This document shows, piece after piece, positions 17,664-26,432 of a stretch of 64,000 nt of DNA. The notes below the pieces were generated by a model that made no database searches, was not told where the DNA came from, and saw nothing but the letters and a program-made list of their open reading frames with translations. The DNA is from Mycolicibacterium sp. CR10 (GTDB taxonomy: Bacteria > Actinomycetota > Actinomycetes > Mycobacteriales > Mycobacteriaceae): contig NZ_STGE01000040.1 of NCBI RefSeq assembly GCF_005222675.1, forward strand, positions 1-64,000. Direction: 5' to 3'. The translations under genes were made by a program, and so were the position numbers. Within the stretch, counting starts at the first letter, position 1. Every line of letters starts with the position of its first letter.

Positions 17664-17780
17664 TGGGTTGAACGCCGACGAGCTGCCGTCGTCTCCCGAC
17701 TCCGGCTGGTGGTCCGCAACAACCCCGGGTTCCACCAGTGCCCGGACCCTCACCGCCCGGACGCATCGACAGGACCTCCA

Positions 17781-19010
17781 TTGGCCATCGCCGACATTGC
17801 TGCGTACGCGCATCTGACCGACGCCGAGATCGAGTCGCTCGGGCACGAACTGGACGCCATTCGTGCCGATATCGAAGAGTCGCTCGGCGCGAAGGACGCG
17901 GCCTACATCCGGCGCACCATCCGGTTCCAGCGGGTGCTCGACGTGGCGGCGCGGCTGCTGATCGCCGGCACCCGGTCACGTGCCGGCTGGGTGGCGGGTA
18001 CCGCCGCACTGGCCTACGCGAAATCCATCGAGAACATGGAGATCGCCCACAACGTCGGCCATGGTCAATGGGACTGGATGAACGACCCCGAGATCCACTC
18101 GAGCACGTGGGAGTGGGACATGGTGGGGGTGTCGTCGCAGTGGAGGTATTCGCACAACTACCGCCACCACATGTTCAGCAATGTGGTCGGGGTGGACGAC
18201 GACCTCGGCTTCGGCGTGATCCGGATGACCCGCGACGAGCCGTGGAAGCCCGAACATCTCGTGCAGCCGCTTCGTAACCTGTTGTTGGCCAGCATCTTCG
18301 AGTGGGGAATCGGCCTTCACGGGATTCACTCGGAGCGCGATCGGCTGATGCCCGACGAGGGAAAGGTCGCGCAGGCCAGGAAGGCGTTTCTCACCAAGAT
18401 CGTGCGGCAGTCGGCCAAAGACTACGTGCTGGTGCCTGCCATGACCGGACCGCGCTGGCGCAGGACCCTGGGCGCGAATGTGGCGGCCAACGTGGCGCGT
18501 AACTTCTGGGCGTATGTGGTGATCTTCTGCGGACACTTCCCCGACGGTGCGGAGAAGTTCACCGCGGACGTCCTCGAGAACGAGACCAGGGGCGAATGGT
18601 ATCTGCGGCAGATGCTCGGTGCCGCAAACTTCAACGCCGGTCCGTTGCTTGCCTTCTCGAGTGGCAACCTGTGCTACCAGATCGAGCATCACCTGTTCCC
18701 CGACCTGCCGAGCAACCGGCTGGCGCAGATCGCCGTGCGGGTGCGGCAGGTGTGCGACAAATACGACCTGCCGTACACGAGCAGTTCCCTTGCGCGCCAG
18801 TACTTTCTGGTGTTGAGAACCATTCACAAACTGGCGCTTCCCGATCGATGGCTGGTGGCCACCAGCGACGATGCACCCGAGACCGCCTCGGAGAAGAAGT
18901 TTCTCACCGGTGCCGCATCGGGGGCCATCGAAGGTGGAGCAACGGCCGGGCTTCGAACGGCACTGCGACAGCGGGCAGGCAAACGCCTCTTTGCAACCCG
19001 GCGGGCGTGA
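17781..19010 (+). CDS. desA3: DesA3-type acyl-CoA fatty acid desaturase 1
   Basis: 409 aa. Membrane di-iron delta-9 desaturase that introduces a double bond into stearoyl-CoA. The three histidine boxes are HNVGHGQWDW, HNYRHHMFSN and QIEHHLFPDLPSNR. The TTG start gives (M)AIADIAAYAHLTDAEIES, matching the family N-terminus, with AGGA just upstream. It has a C-terminal basic tail (RQRAGKRLFATRRA) absent from the second copy at 34889. DesA3 normally works with an Oxr-type reductase, which is not present here. A 53-aa gene follows. Confidence 0.92.
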   Translation: MAIADIAAYAHLTDAEIESLGHELDAIRADIEESLGAKDAAYIRRTIRFQRVLDVAARLLIAGTRSRAGWVAGTAALAYAKSIENMEIAHNVGHGQWDWMNDPEIHSSTWEWDMVGVSSQWRYSHNYRHHMFSNVVGVDDDLGFGVIRMTRDEPWKPEHLVQPLRNLLLASIFEWGIGLHGIHSERDRLMPDEGKVAQARKAFLTKIVRQSAKDYVLVPAMTGPRWRRTLGANVAANVARNFWAYVVIFCGHFPDGAEKFTADVLENETRGEWYLRQMLGAANFNAGPLLAFSSGNLCYQIEHHLFPDLPSNRLAQIAVRVRQVCDKYDLPYTSSSLARQYFLVLRTIHKLALPDRWLVATSDDAPETASEKKFLTGAASGAIEGGATAGLRTALRQRAGKRLFATRRA

Positions 19011-19079
19011 ATCGGCGTACGGTGGGACGTATCGAGCAGCCCGGTTGCGGGCCAACATGCTCGACTCGAAAAGGAAATA

Positions 19080-19241
19080 ATGATGGCGTCGCCAAGCACT
19101 ATCCGATCGCCCTACGACCGACGGGTCGAACTCGTCAAGGACACCATCAGCGCGCACTCCAAGCTCGGTGACAAGGCCGCCGGCGAACTCGCCGTGCACG
19201 TGTTGCAGGTACTGAATTCCATTCCCGAGAAAGTGCGCTGA
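19080..19241 (+). CDS. small conserved-looking helical protein, 53 aa (possibly DUF6307)
   Basis: ATGATG start with AAAGGA at ideal distance. The product (MMASPSTIRSPYDRRVELV...) ends LAVHVLQVLNSIPEKVR, a pattern I associate with short actinobacterial proteins such as DUF6307; this name is tentative. It is predicted to be two or three helices, cytoplasmic, with no cysteine. It follows DesA3-1 on the same strand, 69 bp after its stop. Confidence 0.65.
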   Translation: MMASPSTIRSPYDRRVELVKDTISAHSKLGDKAAGELAVHVLQVLNSIPEKVR

Positions 19242-19325
19242 GTGTCCTCGTGACTCTGCGCGGGAGACGATGGAAGCAGCGCCGATTCTGGGGCTGATCG
19301 GAGGCGAGAAAGTGAACCAGGGCGA

Positions 19326-20039
19326 TTGAATGCGGCAATCCGGGAGCAGTTCCTTGCTGCTGTCCATGGCCGACGCGGCACCGACGCCGCCGATCGGCTG
19401 TGTGAGGCGTGCGTGATGTTCTTCGACATCGACGCCGCGGCGATCTCGCTGGTCTTCGACGGCGCGACCAGCGCCACGCTGGGCTCCAGCAGCTCGCATG
19501 CCCGGGCGTGCGACGAGCTCCAGTTCACGATCGGTGAGGGGCCGTGTCTGGAGTCGGTCGCCACGCGCGCGCCCGTGCTGGTCAGTGACCTCGCCGCACC
19601 GACCGAGGTGCGGTGGCCCGTGTACGGACCCGCCATGCTCGAACTGAAGATCCGGGGGGTGTACGCGATGCCCGTCGTCGTCGCCGGAGAGTACGTCGGT
19701 GCCCTCGATCTGTTTCGCGCTGTGCCCGGCCAGCTGTCCGCCGCAGAGCTGTCCGGCGCCGTCGTCGCCGCCGAACTGGCCGGAATCCCGTTTCTCGATC
19801 TGTTCGACGGGGACCTGCAGGCCGCAGTGTCCGACCCGGGCAGCAACGCGTGGGCCGAGCTGAATTCGCTGTCGCGGGCGGAGGTCAGCCAGGCGACCGG
19901 CATGCTGGTGGCGCAGTTGGGGATTGACCCTGCTGAGGCGCTTCTTCGCCTGCGCGCCCACGCCTATGCGGCGGGACGTCCCGCCACCGACATCGCCCGC
20001 GACATCCTCGAGCGCCGACTGACGCTGGAGATCAACTAA
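19326..20039 (+). CDS. GAF-ANTAR RNA-binding regulator 1
   Basis: 237 aa. An N-terminal GAF domain (CVMFFDIDAAAISLVFDG, IGEGPCLESVATRAPV, GVYAMPVVVAGEYVGALDLF) is followed by a C-terminal ANTAR domain (RAEVSQATGMLVAQLGIDPAEALLRL...DIARDILERRL). ANTAR proteins bind paired hairpins in nascent RNA and prevent termination; the GAF part senses a ligand. The start is uncertain: the TTG at 19326 has no strong ribosome-binding site. A homologue follows 34 bp downstream. Confidence 0.85.
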   Translation: MNAAIREQFLAAVHGRRGTDAADRLCEACVMFFDIDAAAISLVFDGATSATLGSSSSHARACDELQFTIGEGPCLESVATRAPVLVSDLAAPTEVRWPVYGPAMLELKIRGVYAMPVVVAGEYVGALDLFRAVPGQLSAAELSGAVVAAELAGIPFLDLFDGDLQAAVSDPGSNAWAELNSLSRAEVSQATGMLVAQLGIDPAEALLRLRAHAYAAGRPATDIARDILERRLTLEIN

Positions 20040-20073
20040 TGCGGGGTACCCGCATCGCAGGAAGGAGGGCAAG

Positions 20074-20832
20074 ATGACGGAAACTCCGCGCGAAACGCGT
20101 GTGCTGGACGCGGTGGTCTCCCTCGTCGATAGCCTGCTCGTCGACTTCGACGTGGTCGATCTTTTGACCGAACTCACGGAACGTTGCGCGCAGCTGCTCG
20201 ACGTCGCGGCTGCCGGGTTCCTGCTCGCCGACTCGTTCGACCAGCTGCACCTGCTGGCGGCGACGACCGAGCAGGCCCGTGCGCTGGAAGTGTTCCAGCT
20301 GCAGACCGACCAGGGTCCGTGCATGGACTGCTATGCCACCGGAGCGCCGGTTTCGGTTGCCGACGTGGCGACTGAGACCGAGCGCTGGCCCCGCTTCGTG
20401 CCTGCCGCGCAGCTCGCCGGATTCGCGTCGGTGCACGCCGTCCCGATGCGTGCCGCGGGCATCGTGCTGGGCGCGCTCGGACTGTTCGGTTCCGAGCCCG
20501 GCGAACTCAACGACGCCGACGTGCTCGTCGCCCAGACGCTGGCACACATTGCGTCGGTGGCGATCCTGCAGGAGCACGCGCCGACACCGTCGACCGTGAT
20601 GCCGCAGCTTCGCTCGGCGCTGACCAGCCGGATCATCGTCGAGCAGGCGAAGGGGCTCCTGCGCGAGTTCCTCGACGTCCCAGTGGAAGAAGCGTTCACG
20701 ATCCTTCGTGCGTACTCACGCGCGCGCGGTGAGCACCTCACTGAGGTTGCGCGTCGGCTGATGACCGATCGGCACACCCGCCCGGTGCTGATCGCCGAGC
20801 TGTCCGAATTCGTCACGTCCCCAACGTCTTAG
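20074..20832 (+). CDS. GAF-ANTAR RNA-binding regulator 2
   Basis: 252 aa with GGAAGGAGGG before the ATG. GAF domain: LLDVAAAGFLLADSFDQLHLLA, TDQGPCMDCYATGAPV, VHAVPMRAAGIVLGALGLFG. ANTAR: TSRIIVEQAKGLLREFLDVPVEEAFTIL and LTEVARRLMTD. It is a paralogue of the preceding gene, likely in one transcript, and its stop overlaps that of the convergent third GAF-ANTAR gene by 4 bp. The pair may form hetero-dimers or answer different signals; target RNAs are unknown. Confidence 0.88.
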   Translation: MTETPRETRVLDAVVSLVDSLLVDFDVVDLLTELTERCAQLLDVAAAGFLLADSFDQLHLLAATTEQARALEVFQLQTDQGPCMDCYATGAPVSVADVATETERWPRFVPAAQLAGFASVHAVPMRAAGIVLGALGLFGSEPGELNDADVLVAQTLAHIASVAILQEHAPTPSTVMPQLRSALTSRIIVEQAKGLLREFLDVPVEEAFTILRAYSRARGEHLTEVARRLMTDRHTRPVLIAELSEFVTSPTS

Positions 20833-21629
20833 GGGCGGTGGCGGGCCCTTGCGCGCCGCGCTGCCTCCTCCACCAGACGCTCCGCGACGACGGCGAGCTT
20901 GATGTTCTCTGCCTGGCTCAACCGCTTCAGTCGCTCGAATGACTCCTCGGCGGTTGCGCCCGACCGGCTGCGCAGGATTCCGATCGCCTGGTCGATCACC
21001 GCACGCGCCGCCAGTGCCTTCTGCAGGTTTTCGGTGCGCTCCTGCGCGTGGGTCAGCACCTGCGCGTTGTACATCGACACCGCGGCCGACGCGGCGAACC
21101 GGGTTCCGAGCGCGACGGCATGCTCACCGAACGCGTCGCGGCTGCGGGCATAGGTGTTGATCGCGCCGATCACGTCGTCTCCCACGACCAGGGGTAGCGA
21201 CAGCGCCGAGTGCACTCCCATCCGGGCCACCCTGCCGCCGAAGTGAGGCCAGCGGGTATCGCTGCCCAGCGATCCGCTGACCGCGGCCCGCCGCGTCTTC
21301 ATGCTCGTGATGCAGGGACCTTCGTTGAGTTCCTCGTACTGGGCCGTGTCGATCTCGGCGATGAACTCGGCGGTGGCGACGCAGGTCTGGATGCGGGGCG
21401 TGACGTTTTCGGGCTGCAGCAGCGCCACGCCCGCACCGTCGACGTTCGGGATGGCGTGGGCGGCGAATTCGGCCACATCGCGGGCCAGGTCGACGACTCC
21501 GCGGGCGTCGGCCACCAGGCCCGCCACGCCGTCGAGTCCGGCGCGCAGATCGGTCTCGTCGGCTTCGCGTTCTGCGGTCGACGGATCTTCGTGAGTGGCC
21601 CGGCCGGGCTGTGCGTCGTACTCAGCCAT
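20829..21629 (-). CDS. GAF-ANTAR RNA-binding regulator 3
   Basis: 266 aa from the ATG at 21629; sequence upstream in the same frame is shadow of the acyl ligase gene. GAF: IPNVDGAGVALLQPENVTPRIQ, LNEGPCITSMKTRRAA, MGVHSALSLPLVVGDDVIGAINTYA. ANTAR: LAARAVIDQAIGILRSRSGATAEESFERL and KLAVVAERLVEEAARR. A predicted coiled coil (LTHAQERTENLQKALAAR) joins the domains. It is convergent with two other GAF-ANTAR genes, a local cluster of three antiterminator-type regulators. Confidence 0.88.
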   Translation of the reverse strand: MAEYDAQPGRATHEDPSTAEREADETDLRAGLDGVAGLVADARGVVDLARDVAEFAAHAIPNVDGAGVALLQPENVTPRIQTCVATAEFIAEIDTAQYEELNEGPCITSMKTRRAAVSGSLGSDTRWPHFGGRVARMGVHSALSLPLVVGDDVIGAINTYARSRDAFGEHAVALGTRFAASAAVSMYNAQVLTHAQERTENLQKALAARAVIDQAIGILRSRSGATAEESFERLKRLSQAENIKLAVVAERLVEEAARRARARHRP

Positions 21630-21676
21630 CGTGTCTAGAACGTACCCGCCCCGCGCCGCGCCGAAAACCCGTCCGG

Positions 21677-23311
21677 TCAGCTCACCAGCGCGAGCGCGTG
21701 GGCACGTCGCAGCTTGCCCGACGGAGTCTTCGGGATGGTGCCGGGCTTGAGGACCACGACGTTGCGGGGCCGGACGTCGACCTCGGCGAACACCTCGTGG
21801 GCGACCTGCCGCTCGATGCGGCGCACCTCGGCCTCGTCCGCGAATTCCTTGCACTCCACGGCCACCGCGAAGGTCTCCCGGGAGCGCCCCGCGTCGAGGC
21901 GCACCGCGACGGCACAGCCGGGCCGCACGCCCTTCACGCGACTGGCGGCGCGCTCGATATCGGTCGGGTAGATGTTGCGGCCGGCCATGATGATCACGTC
22001 TTTGAGGCGTCCGCACACCACCACGTCGCCGGTCTCGGTGAGATAGCCAAGATCGCCGGTGTCGTACCAGCCGCGTTCGTTCTGCGCGGCGATGAATCCG
22101 CCCACCGTGGTGTAGCCCCTGGTCACCGGCTCGCCGCGAACTTCGATGACGCCGACGCCGCGGGCGGCCAACTCGCTGCCGTCCTCGTCGACGACCCGCA
22201 GTTCCAGGCCCTCCAACGGCTTGCCGAGCGACACCAGGCGTCGGGTATGACCCTTGGTGGCCGGAACAGCGCGGTGCAGAACGGCCAGCAGGTCGGCGTC
22301 CACTTCGTCGATGACCATGCCGCCGCCGCACTCGGAGAACGACACGGCGACCGTCGTCTCGGCCATGCCGTAGGCCGGGATGATCGCCTCGCGCTTCAGG
22401 CCGAACGGGGCGCCGGCGTCGCAGAGGTCCTCGACATCCAGCGGGTCCACCTGCTCGGCGCCTGAGAGCGCCCACCGCAGCGAGGACAGATCGAATTCGC
22501 CGGGGGTCGCCTGCCTGCGCAGTCGCTTGGCCAGCAGGTTGTAGGCAAAGTTCGGCGCGGCCGTCATGGTGCCCTTGTACTTGTCAATCAGCTTGGGCCA
22601 CAACAAGATATCGCTGAGGAAGTCCATCGGGGTGATCTTCACCAGCTCGGCGCCGTAGTACATCGGCACCGTGAGGTAGCCCGTCATACCCATGTCGTGG
22701 AAGCAGGGCAGCCAGCTCACGATCACGTCGGTGTCGACGTCGAAGTCGCAGCCGACGGTCATCGCGTCCGCGTTGGCGACGATGTTGGCGTGACTGATCT
22801 GCACGGCCTTGGGCGAACCCGTCGAGCCCGAGGTCAGCTGCATCAACGCGATCGCGTCGTCATCGGTGTCGACCGGCTCGATCGGATCGCTCGCCAGGAG
22901 CGACTCGATGGTCAGCACCGTCATCCCGAGCCCCTCCAGCACCGGCGCTGCGGCCATGAACGGGTCGGAGATCACCACGGCGCGCGCCGCGATCATCTCG
23001 ATGACGGCGGTGGTCTCTTCGGCCCAGCGCACCAGGTCGGTGCGGGGCGTGGGCTGGTGCACCATGGTTGCGCTGGCGCCCCGCATCCAGATGCCCTGGG
23101 CGGTCGGCGCGATCTCGACCGGCGCACCGGCGAGGACCGCAACTGCGTCGCCCGGTCCGATGCCGGCGGCGGCCAGTCCGCCCGCGATCTGGCGGGCACG
23201 CTCGTGGACCTCGGCCCACGACTGGCGCAGCGGCGCGTCCGGCTCGCCGGTGATCAGGCCCTTGGTGCTGCGTCGGGCGTTTTCGTACATGGTGTCGGTG
23301 AAACGGCTCAT
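21677..23311 (-). CDS. fatty acyl-AMP/CoA ligase (FadD-like)
   Basis: 544 aa adenylate-forming enzyme. A3 core motif LTSGSTGSPKAV, A5 region IPAYGMAETTVAVSF, A7 YDTGDLGYLTETGDVVVCGR, A8 DVIIMAGRNIYPTDIE, and A10 lysine PKTPSGKLRR are all present. It activates a fatty acid to the acyl adenylate and then passes it to CoA or to a carrier; which one cannot be told without the FAAL insertion analysis. AGGGG precedes the ATG. A short ORF ends 8 bp upstream and may be the first cistron. Confidence 0.88.
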   Translation of the reverse strand: MSRFTDTMYENARRSTKGLITGEPDAPLRQSWAEVHERARQIAGGLAAAGIGPGDAVAVLAGAPVEIAPTAQGIWMRGASATMVHQPTPRTDLVRWAEETTAVIEMIAARAVVISDPFMAAAPVLEGLGMTVLTIESLLASDPIEPVDTDDDAIALMQLTSGSTGSPKAVQISHANIVANADAMTVGCDFDVDTDVIVSWLPCFHDMGMTGYLTVPMYYGAELVKITPMDFLSDILLWPKLIDKYKGTMTAAPNFAYNLLAKRLRRQATPGEFDLSSLRWALSGAEQVDPLDVEDLCDAGAPFGLKREAIIPAYGMAETTVAVSFSECGGGMVIDEVDADLLAVLHRAVPATKGHTRRLVSLGKPLEGLELRVVDEDGSELAARGVGVIEVRGEPVTRGYTTVGGFIAAQNERGWYDTGDLGYLTETGDVVVCGRLKDVIIMAGRNIYPTDIERAASRVKGVRPGCAVAVRLDAGRSRETFAVAVECKEFADEAEVRRIERQVAHEVFAEVDVRPRNVVVLKPGTIPKTPSGKLRRAHALALVS

Positions 23312-23319
23312 AGAAGCCC

Positions 23320-23511
23320 CTATTGCATCGGCGCGAAAGCGCTCGTGATCTGAGTCCGGGCGGCGGCGTAAAGGTGCACGTCCGCCGGGGAGTGCGCGAG
23401 CCGTCGCTGAAGTTCGACTGCCGTCGGCCCGGAAAGGGCCGCGGTAATACGTGACCTCCTCAGGTCCACCTCAGACGGTCCCCGGCCCGGTCGGAGCGGG
23501 GGTCGCGACAT
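23320..23511 (-). CDS. possible small protein upstream of FadD-like gene, 63 aa
   Basis: An open frame from the ATG at 23511 (MSRPPLRPGRGPSEVDLRRS...) ends 8 bp before the ligase start, with VELQRRLAHSPADVHLYAAA as its best-ordered helix. Spacing suggests an operon, but there is no clear ribosome-binding site and a GTG 15 bases upstream could be used instead. No family was recognised. It could be non-coding leader. Confidence 0.35.
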   Translation of the reverse strand: MSRPPLRPGRGPSEVDLRRSRITAALSGPTAVELQRRLAHSPADVHLYAAARTQITSAFAPMQ

Positions 23512-23893
23512 GTCAGACGCACTGACTGTACCGACTGAAGTAGCCAGCGCCAGCCAAGCGCGCCCGATGTGACCCGGATCGTGACAACTTTGAGCCACCA
23601 AACCCCCCCAAAGCGCGAATCGCACTTCCGTGAATGGTCGGATGACGTCGTGGTTCCTCGGCCCACTCGGCGGGGAGATCAGATCGCCACCGTGACGTTT
23701 CCGTGAGGCTGGTGAACCAACCGGGGGAAACCTTACCGCGAAGGCGCCTCCCGGCGCTGCCACCGCGCTTTCCGGCGGGGCTTGGGTACCCGCGGTGCGC
23801 TTCTCGACGGTGGTAGCTGCAGTAGGTGACGCATCCCGTGCGAATGGACGAAGTTCGCCCGGCTAATCGGTAGGCACGGTATGCATTTAATTC
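23512..23893. other. intergenic region between divergent genes
   Basis: This stretch separates the divergent FadD-like and secreted-hydrolase transcripts. Long GC-rich frames cross it but none has family motifs. An AT-rich stretch (TATGCATTTAATTC) lies immediately before the hydrolase ATG. I see no defined operator. Confidence 0.4.
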
Positions 23894-26308
23894 ATGGCTG
23901 CGGGTGAGTATGTGGGTCGAATCGGGGGGTTGGCCGTCGCTCTGGGGATCGGGGCCGCGATCTTTGCAGGTCAGGGCGTCGCGCTAGCGGATGAGGGAAC
24001 ACCGTCGGGGCAGGAGTCGTCGGTCAGCGCACCTGACAGGGCCGACAGCACGCCGGCGAAGGCTGCCGAGTCCGAGGCGGAGAACGACGTCGCCGACGTC
24101 GCGGACGAGGACGCTGAGGACGTCGCCGAGGACACTGGCAGTGAAAACGTCACCGAGGACGAGGACGTCACCGAGGACGAGGACGCCGCCGGTGGGGACG
24201 TCACCGAGGACAGGGTCCGCAGAGACAAGAAGCCACTGACCGAGAAGCCCGCGGTCAAGGTCGTCGTCGAACCCGAGGTCATCGAGCCCGAGGTGGTCGA
24301 GGCCGAGCCGGTGGTCGCGGACCCGGTGGTCGCCGATCCAGTCGTCGAAGAGCCCGCTGTGACCGTCGTCACCGACGAGCCGGTCGCCGGACCGGTCGTC
24401 GAGGAGGTCGACACCGCCGAGGTCGTGACCACGCCGCTGTCCGCTGTCACGCCCGAGGAGGCCGCGGACGTCCCCGAGGATCCCGCCATCCCCGCCGTGA
24501 CGTCGCTGTTCACGTCGCTGGTGGCCGCGGGCCGTGAGGTGACCGACCAGCGGGCGTCGCTGACAGCCGAGCAGCCGGCCCTCAGCCTGGTCGAGGCCAG
24601 CGCCGCCACGCAGTACCCGCGCCCGACCGGAGTCGAGGTCATCGAGTGGACTCCGCCGCTGGAGTGGCTGCAGAACATCCCGGTGCTGGGGCGGTTGGTG
24701 GTGACACCGCTCGTCGGGCTGATGCACGCCATCCCACTGCTCGGCGACATCCTGCACCCGGTGTTCGGCTTCCCGATCGATCACGACGCGCCCCCGGGCA
24801 CTCCGAAGGCACGCAACTTCCTGGTGAAATCCTTCGACGGCACCCGGATCTTCGTGAACTTCATGCCGGCGAAGGGGTTGGCGGCCGGGGAGAGCGCCCC
24901 GACGATCCTGTCCGGTTCCGGCCTGGGGCTGCCGGGAGCCACGACCCTGGAACTCAACACCGACGGTTTTCTGCCCACCGACGTGATCGGCATCGGTGCG
25001 CTGCGCGCGGCCGGCTACAACGTCGTCACCTGGGATCCGCGGGGGGAGTGGCGCTCGGGTGGCCAAATGCAGTTGCAGTCACCGGATTTCGAGGGCCGCG
25101 ACATCTCGTACCTGATCAGCCACCTGGCCACGCTGGACGAGGTGCAGACCGAAGAGGGTGACGACGGCGATCCCAAGATCGGCATGGTCGGTGCGTCCTA
25201 CGGCGGCGGCATCCAATTGGCCACGGCCGCAATCGATCACCGCATCGATGCGATCGTCCCGACGATCGCGTGGAACAGCCTGCCCGACGTGCTGTTCCCC
25301 CGCGAGTCGGTGCGCAGCGGCTGGGGCACGCTGCTGAGCACGGTGCTGGTGTTGACGCTGTCGCGGCCGAACCCGCGGATCCTTCCTGCGGCGATCGTCG
25401 GCATCCTCACCGGCTATGCGTCACCGGCCGACATCGCCCTGCTGAACGATCGTGGGTACGCCGATCAGATCGGCGACATCACCGCACCCACGCTGCTGTT
25501 TCAGGGCACCGTCGACACGCTGTTCACGCTGGGGCAGGCGGACCTCAACGCGAAAGCCCTTATCGCAGCGGGGACTACGACGAAGGTGGTGTGGTACTGC
25601 GGTGGCCACGGCGCCTGCCTGAGCAGCTACAACAACGGCGACCTGATCGTGGACCGGACGTTGGACTGGCTCAATCGCTACGTCAAGGGCCAGGACGTGG
25701 ACACCGGCGACCAGTTCGAGTGGGTGGACCAGAACGGTGACTGGTTCTCGTCATCGCAGTACCCCGTGACGCCGGGAGAGCCCGTCGAGGCCGAGCGCAC
25801 CGATGACAAGTCGATCCTGTTCTTCCCGTTCATCGGTGGGTCCGGTCCGAACCCGTTGATCATTCTCCGCGGGTTGATTCCCACCATTCTCGGTCTGGCG
25901 TCGGCGGCGCCTGCGACGAACGCGGTGAACCTGAAGGTGCCCGATGCCACCGAGCTGACGCACATCGTGGGGGCGCCGGAGTTGACGCTGACCTACTCGG
26001 GAACCGGGAACGCCGAGCACGTGTACGCGCAGATCGTCGACGACGAGACTCAACTGGTGCTGGGCAACCTCACCACGGCGATTCCCGTTGAGCTGGACGG
26101 AGAATCGCACACTGTCACGTACTCGCTGGAGCCGGTGGCGCACACGCTGAAGCCGGGACAGTCGGTGACCGTGCAGCTGGTGACCTCGACGATCAACTAC
26201 CTGAACTTCTACTCGGGGGGTGCCATCACGGTGGAGGCGATGTCGGTGAAGCTGCCGACGCTCGCGCCCGGCTCGGTCGCCGCGGGCTCGGGCATTGCGG
26301 CGGCCTAA
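23894..26308 (+). CDS. secreted alpha/beta hydrolase (CocE/S15-like) with acidic low-complexity linker
   Basis: 804 aa. A signal peptide (AVALGIGAAIFAGQGVALA) is followed by about 150 residues rich in Glu, Asp, Val and Pro, with repeats such as VTEDEDVTEDEDA and VVADPVVADPVV, a likely extended cell-wall spacer. The hydrolase domain starts near residue 290: RNFLVKSFDGTRIFVNFMP, WDPRGEWRSGG, nucleophile elbow GASYGGG, acid GTVDTLF, and His in YCGGHGAC. A C-terminal beta-sandwich (LTLTYSGTGNAEHVYAQIV) resembles the S15/CocE C-terminal jelly roll. It likely acts as an esterase or peptidase on the cell surface. Mycobacterial homologues often have PE-like N-termini; none is seen here. Confidence 0.85.
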   Translation: MAAGEYVGRIGGLAVALGIGAAIFAGQGVALADEGTPSGQESSVSAPDRADSTPAKAAESEAENDVADVADEDAEDVAEDTGSENVTEDEDVTEDEDAAGGDVTEDRVRRDKKPLTEKPAVKVVVEPEVIEPEVVEAEPVVADPVVADPVVEEPAVTVVTDEPVAGPVVEEVDTAEVVTTPLSAVTPEEAADVPEDPAIPAVTSLFTSLVAAGREVTDQRASLTAEQPALSLVEASAATQYPRPTGVEVIEWTPPLEWLQNIPVLGRLVVTPLVGLMHAIPLLGDILHPVFGFPIDHDAPPGTPKARNFLVKSFDGTRIFVNFMPAKGLAAGESAPTILSGSGLGLPGATTLELNTDGFLPTDVIGIGALRAAGYNVVTWDPRGEWRSGGQMQLQSPDFEGRDISYLISHLATLDEVQTEEGDDGDPKIGMVGASYGGGIQLATAAIDHRIDAIVPTIAWNSLPDVLFPRESVRSGWGTLLSTVLVLTLSRPNPRILPAAIVGILTGYASPADIALLNDRGYADQIGDITAPTLLFQGTVDTLFTLGQADLNAKALIAAGTTTKVVWYCGGHGACLSSYNNGDLIVDRTLDWLNRYVKGQDVDTGDQFEWVDQNGDWFSSSQYPVTPGEPVEAERTDDKSILFFPFIGGSGPNPLIILRGLIPTILGLASAAPATNAVNLKVPDATELTHIVGAPELTLTYSGTGNAEHVYAQIVDDETQLVLGNLTTAIPVELDGESHTVTYSLEPVAHTLKPGQSVTVQLVTSTINYLNFYSGGAITVEAMSVKLPTLAPGSVAAGSGIAAA

Positions 26309-26316
26309 CCCCTTGC

Positions 26317-26379
26317 CGTTGAGACTGCACTGAGGGCGGACCCCACTCGCACTTTTCCGCCGTGGGCGCAGTCTCAACG
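26317..26379. repeat. 63-bp palindromic repeat, family B copy 1
   Basis: Outer arms CGTTGAGACTGC and GCAGTCTCAACG are perfect. The core on the plus strand is ACTCGCACTTT. It begins 8 bp after the hydrolase stop. Confidence 0.95.
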
Positions 26380-26432
26380 AGGCCTGTGGATAGATTCTGC
26401 GGCGGACTGCCCGAAAATGTCAGGCTTCCTCC

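Noticed and set aside
17976..20324. Very long minus-strand open frame (782 codons) antisense to DesA3-1 and GAF-ANTAR 1
   Set aside because: It runs through two well-supported genes on the other strand, has no domain features, and is typical of GC-rich shadow frames.
23512..23763. Upstream extension of the 63-aa frame before the FadD-like gene
   Set aside because: The extra 84 residues look like random GC-rich translation and have no start signals.
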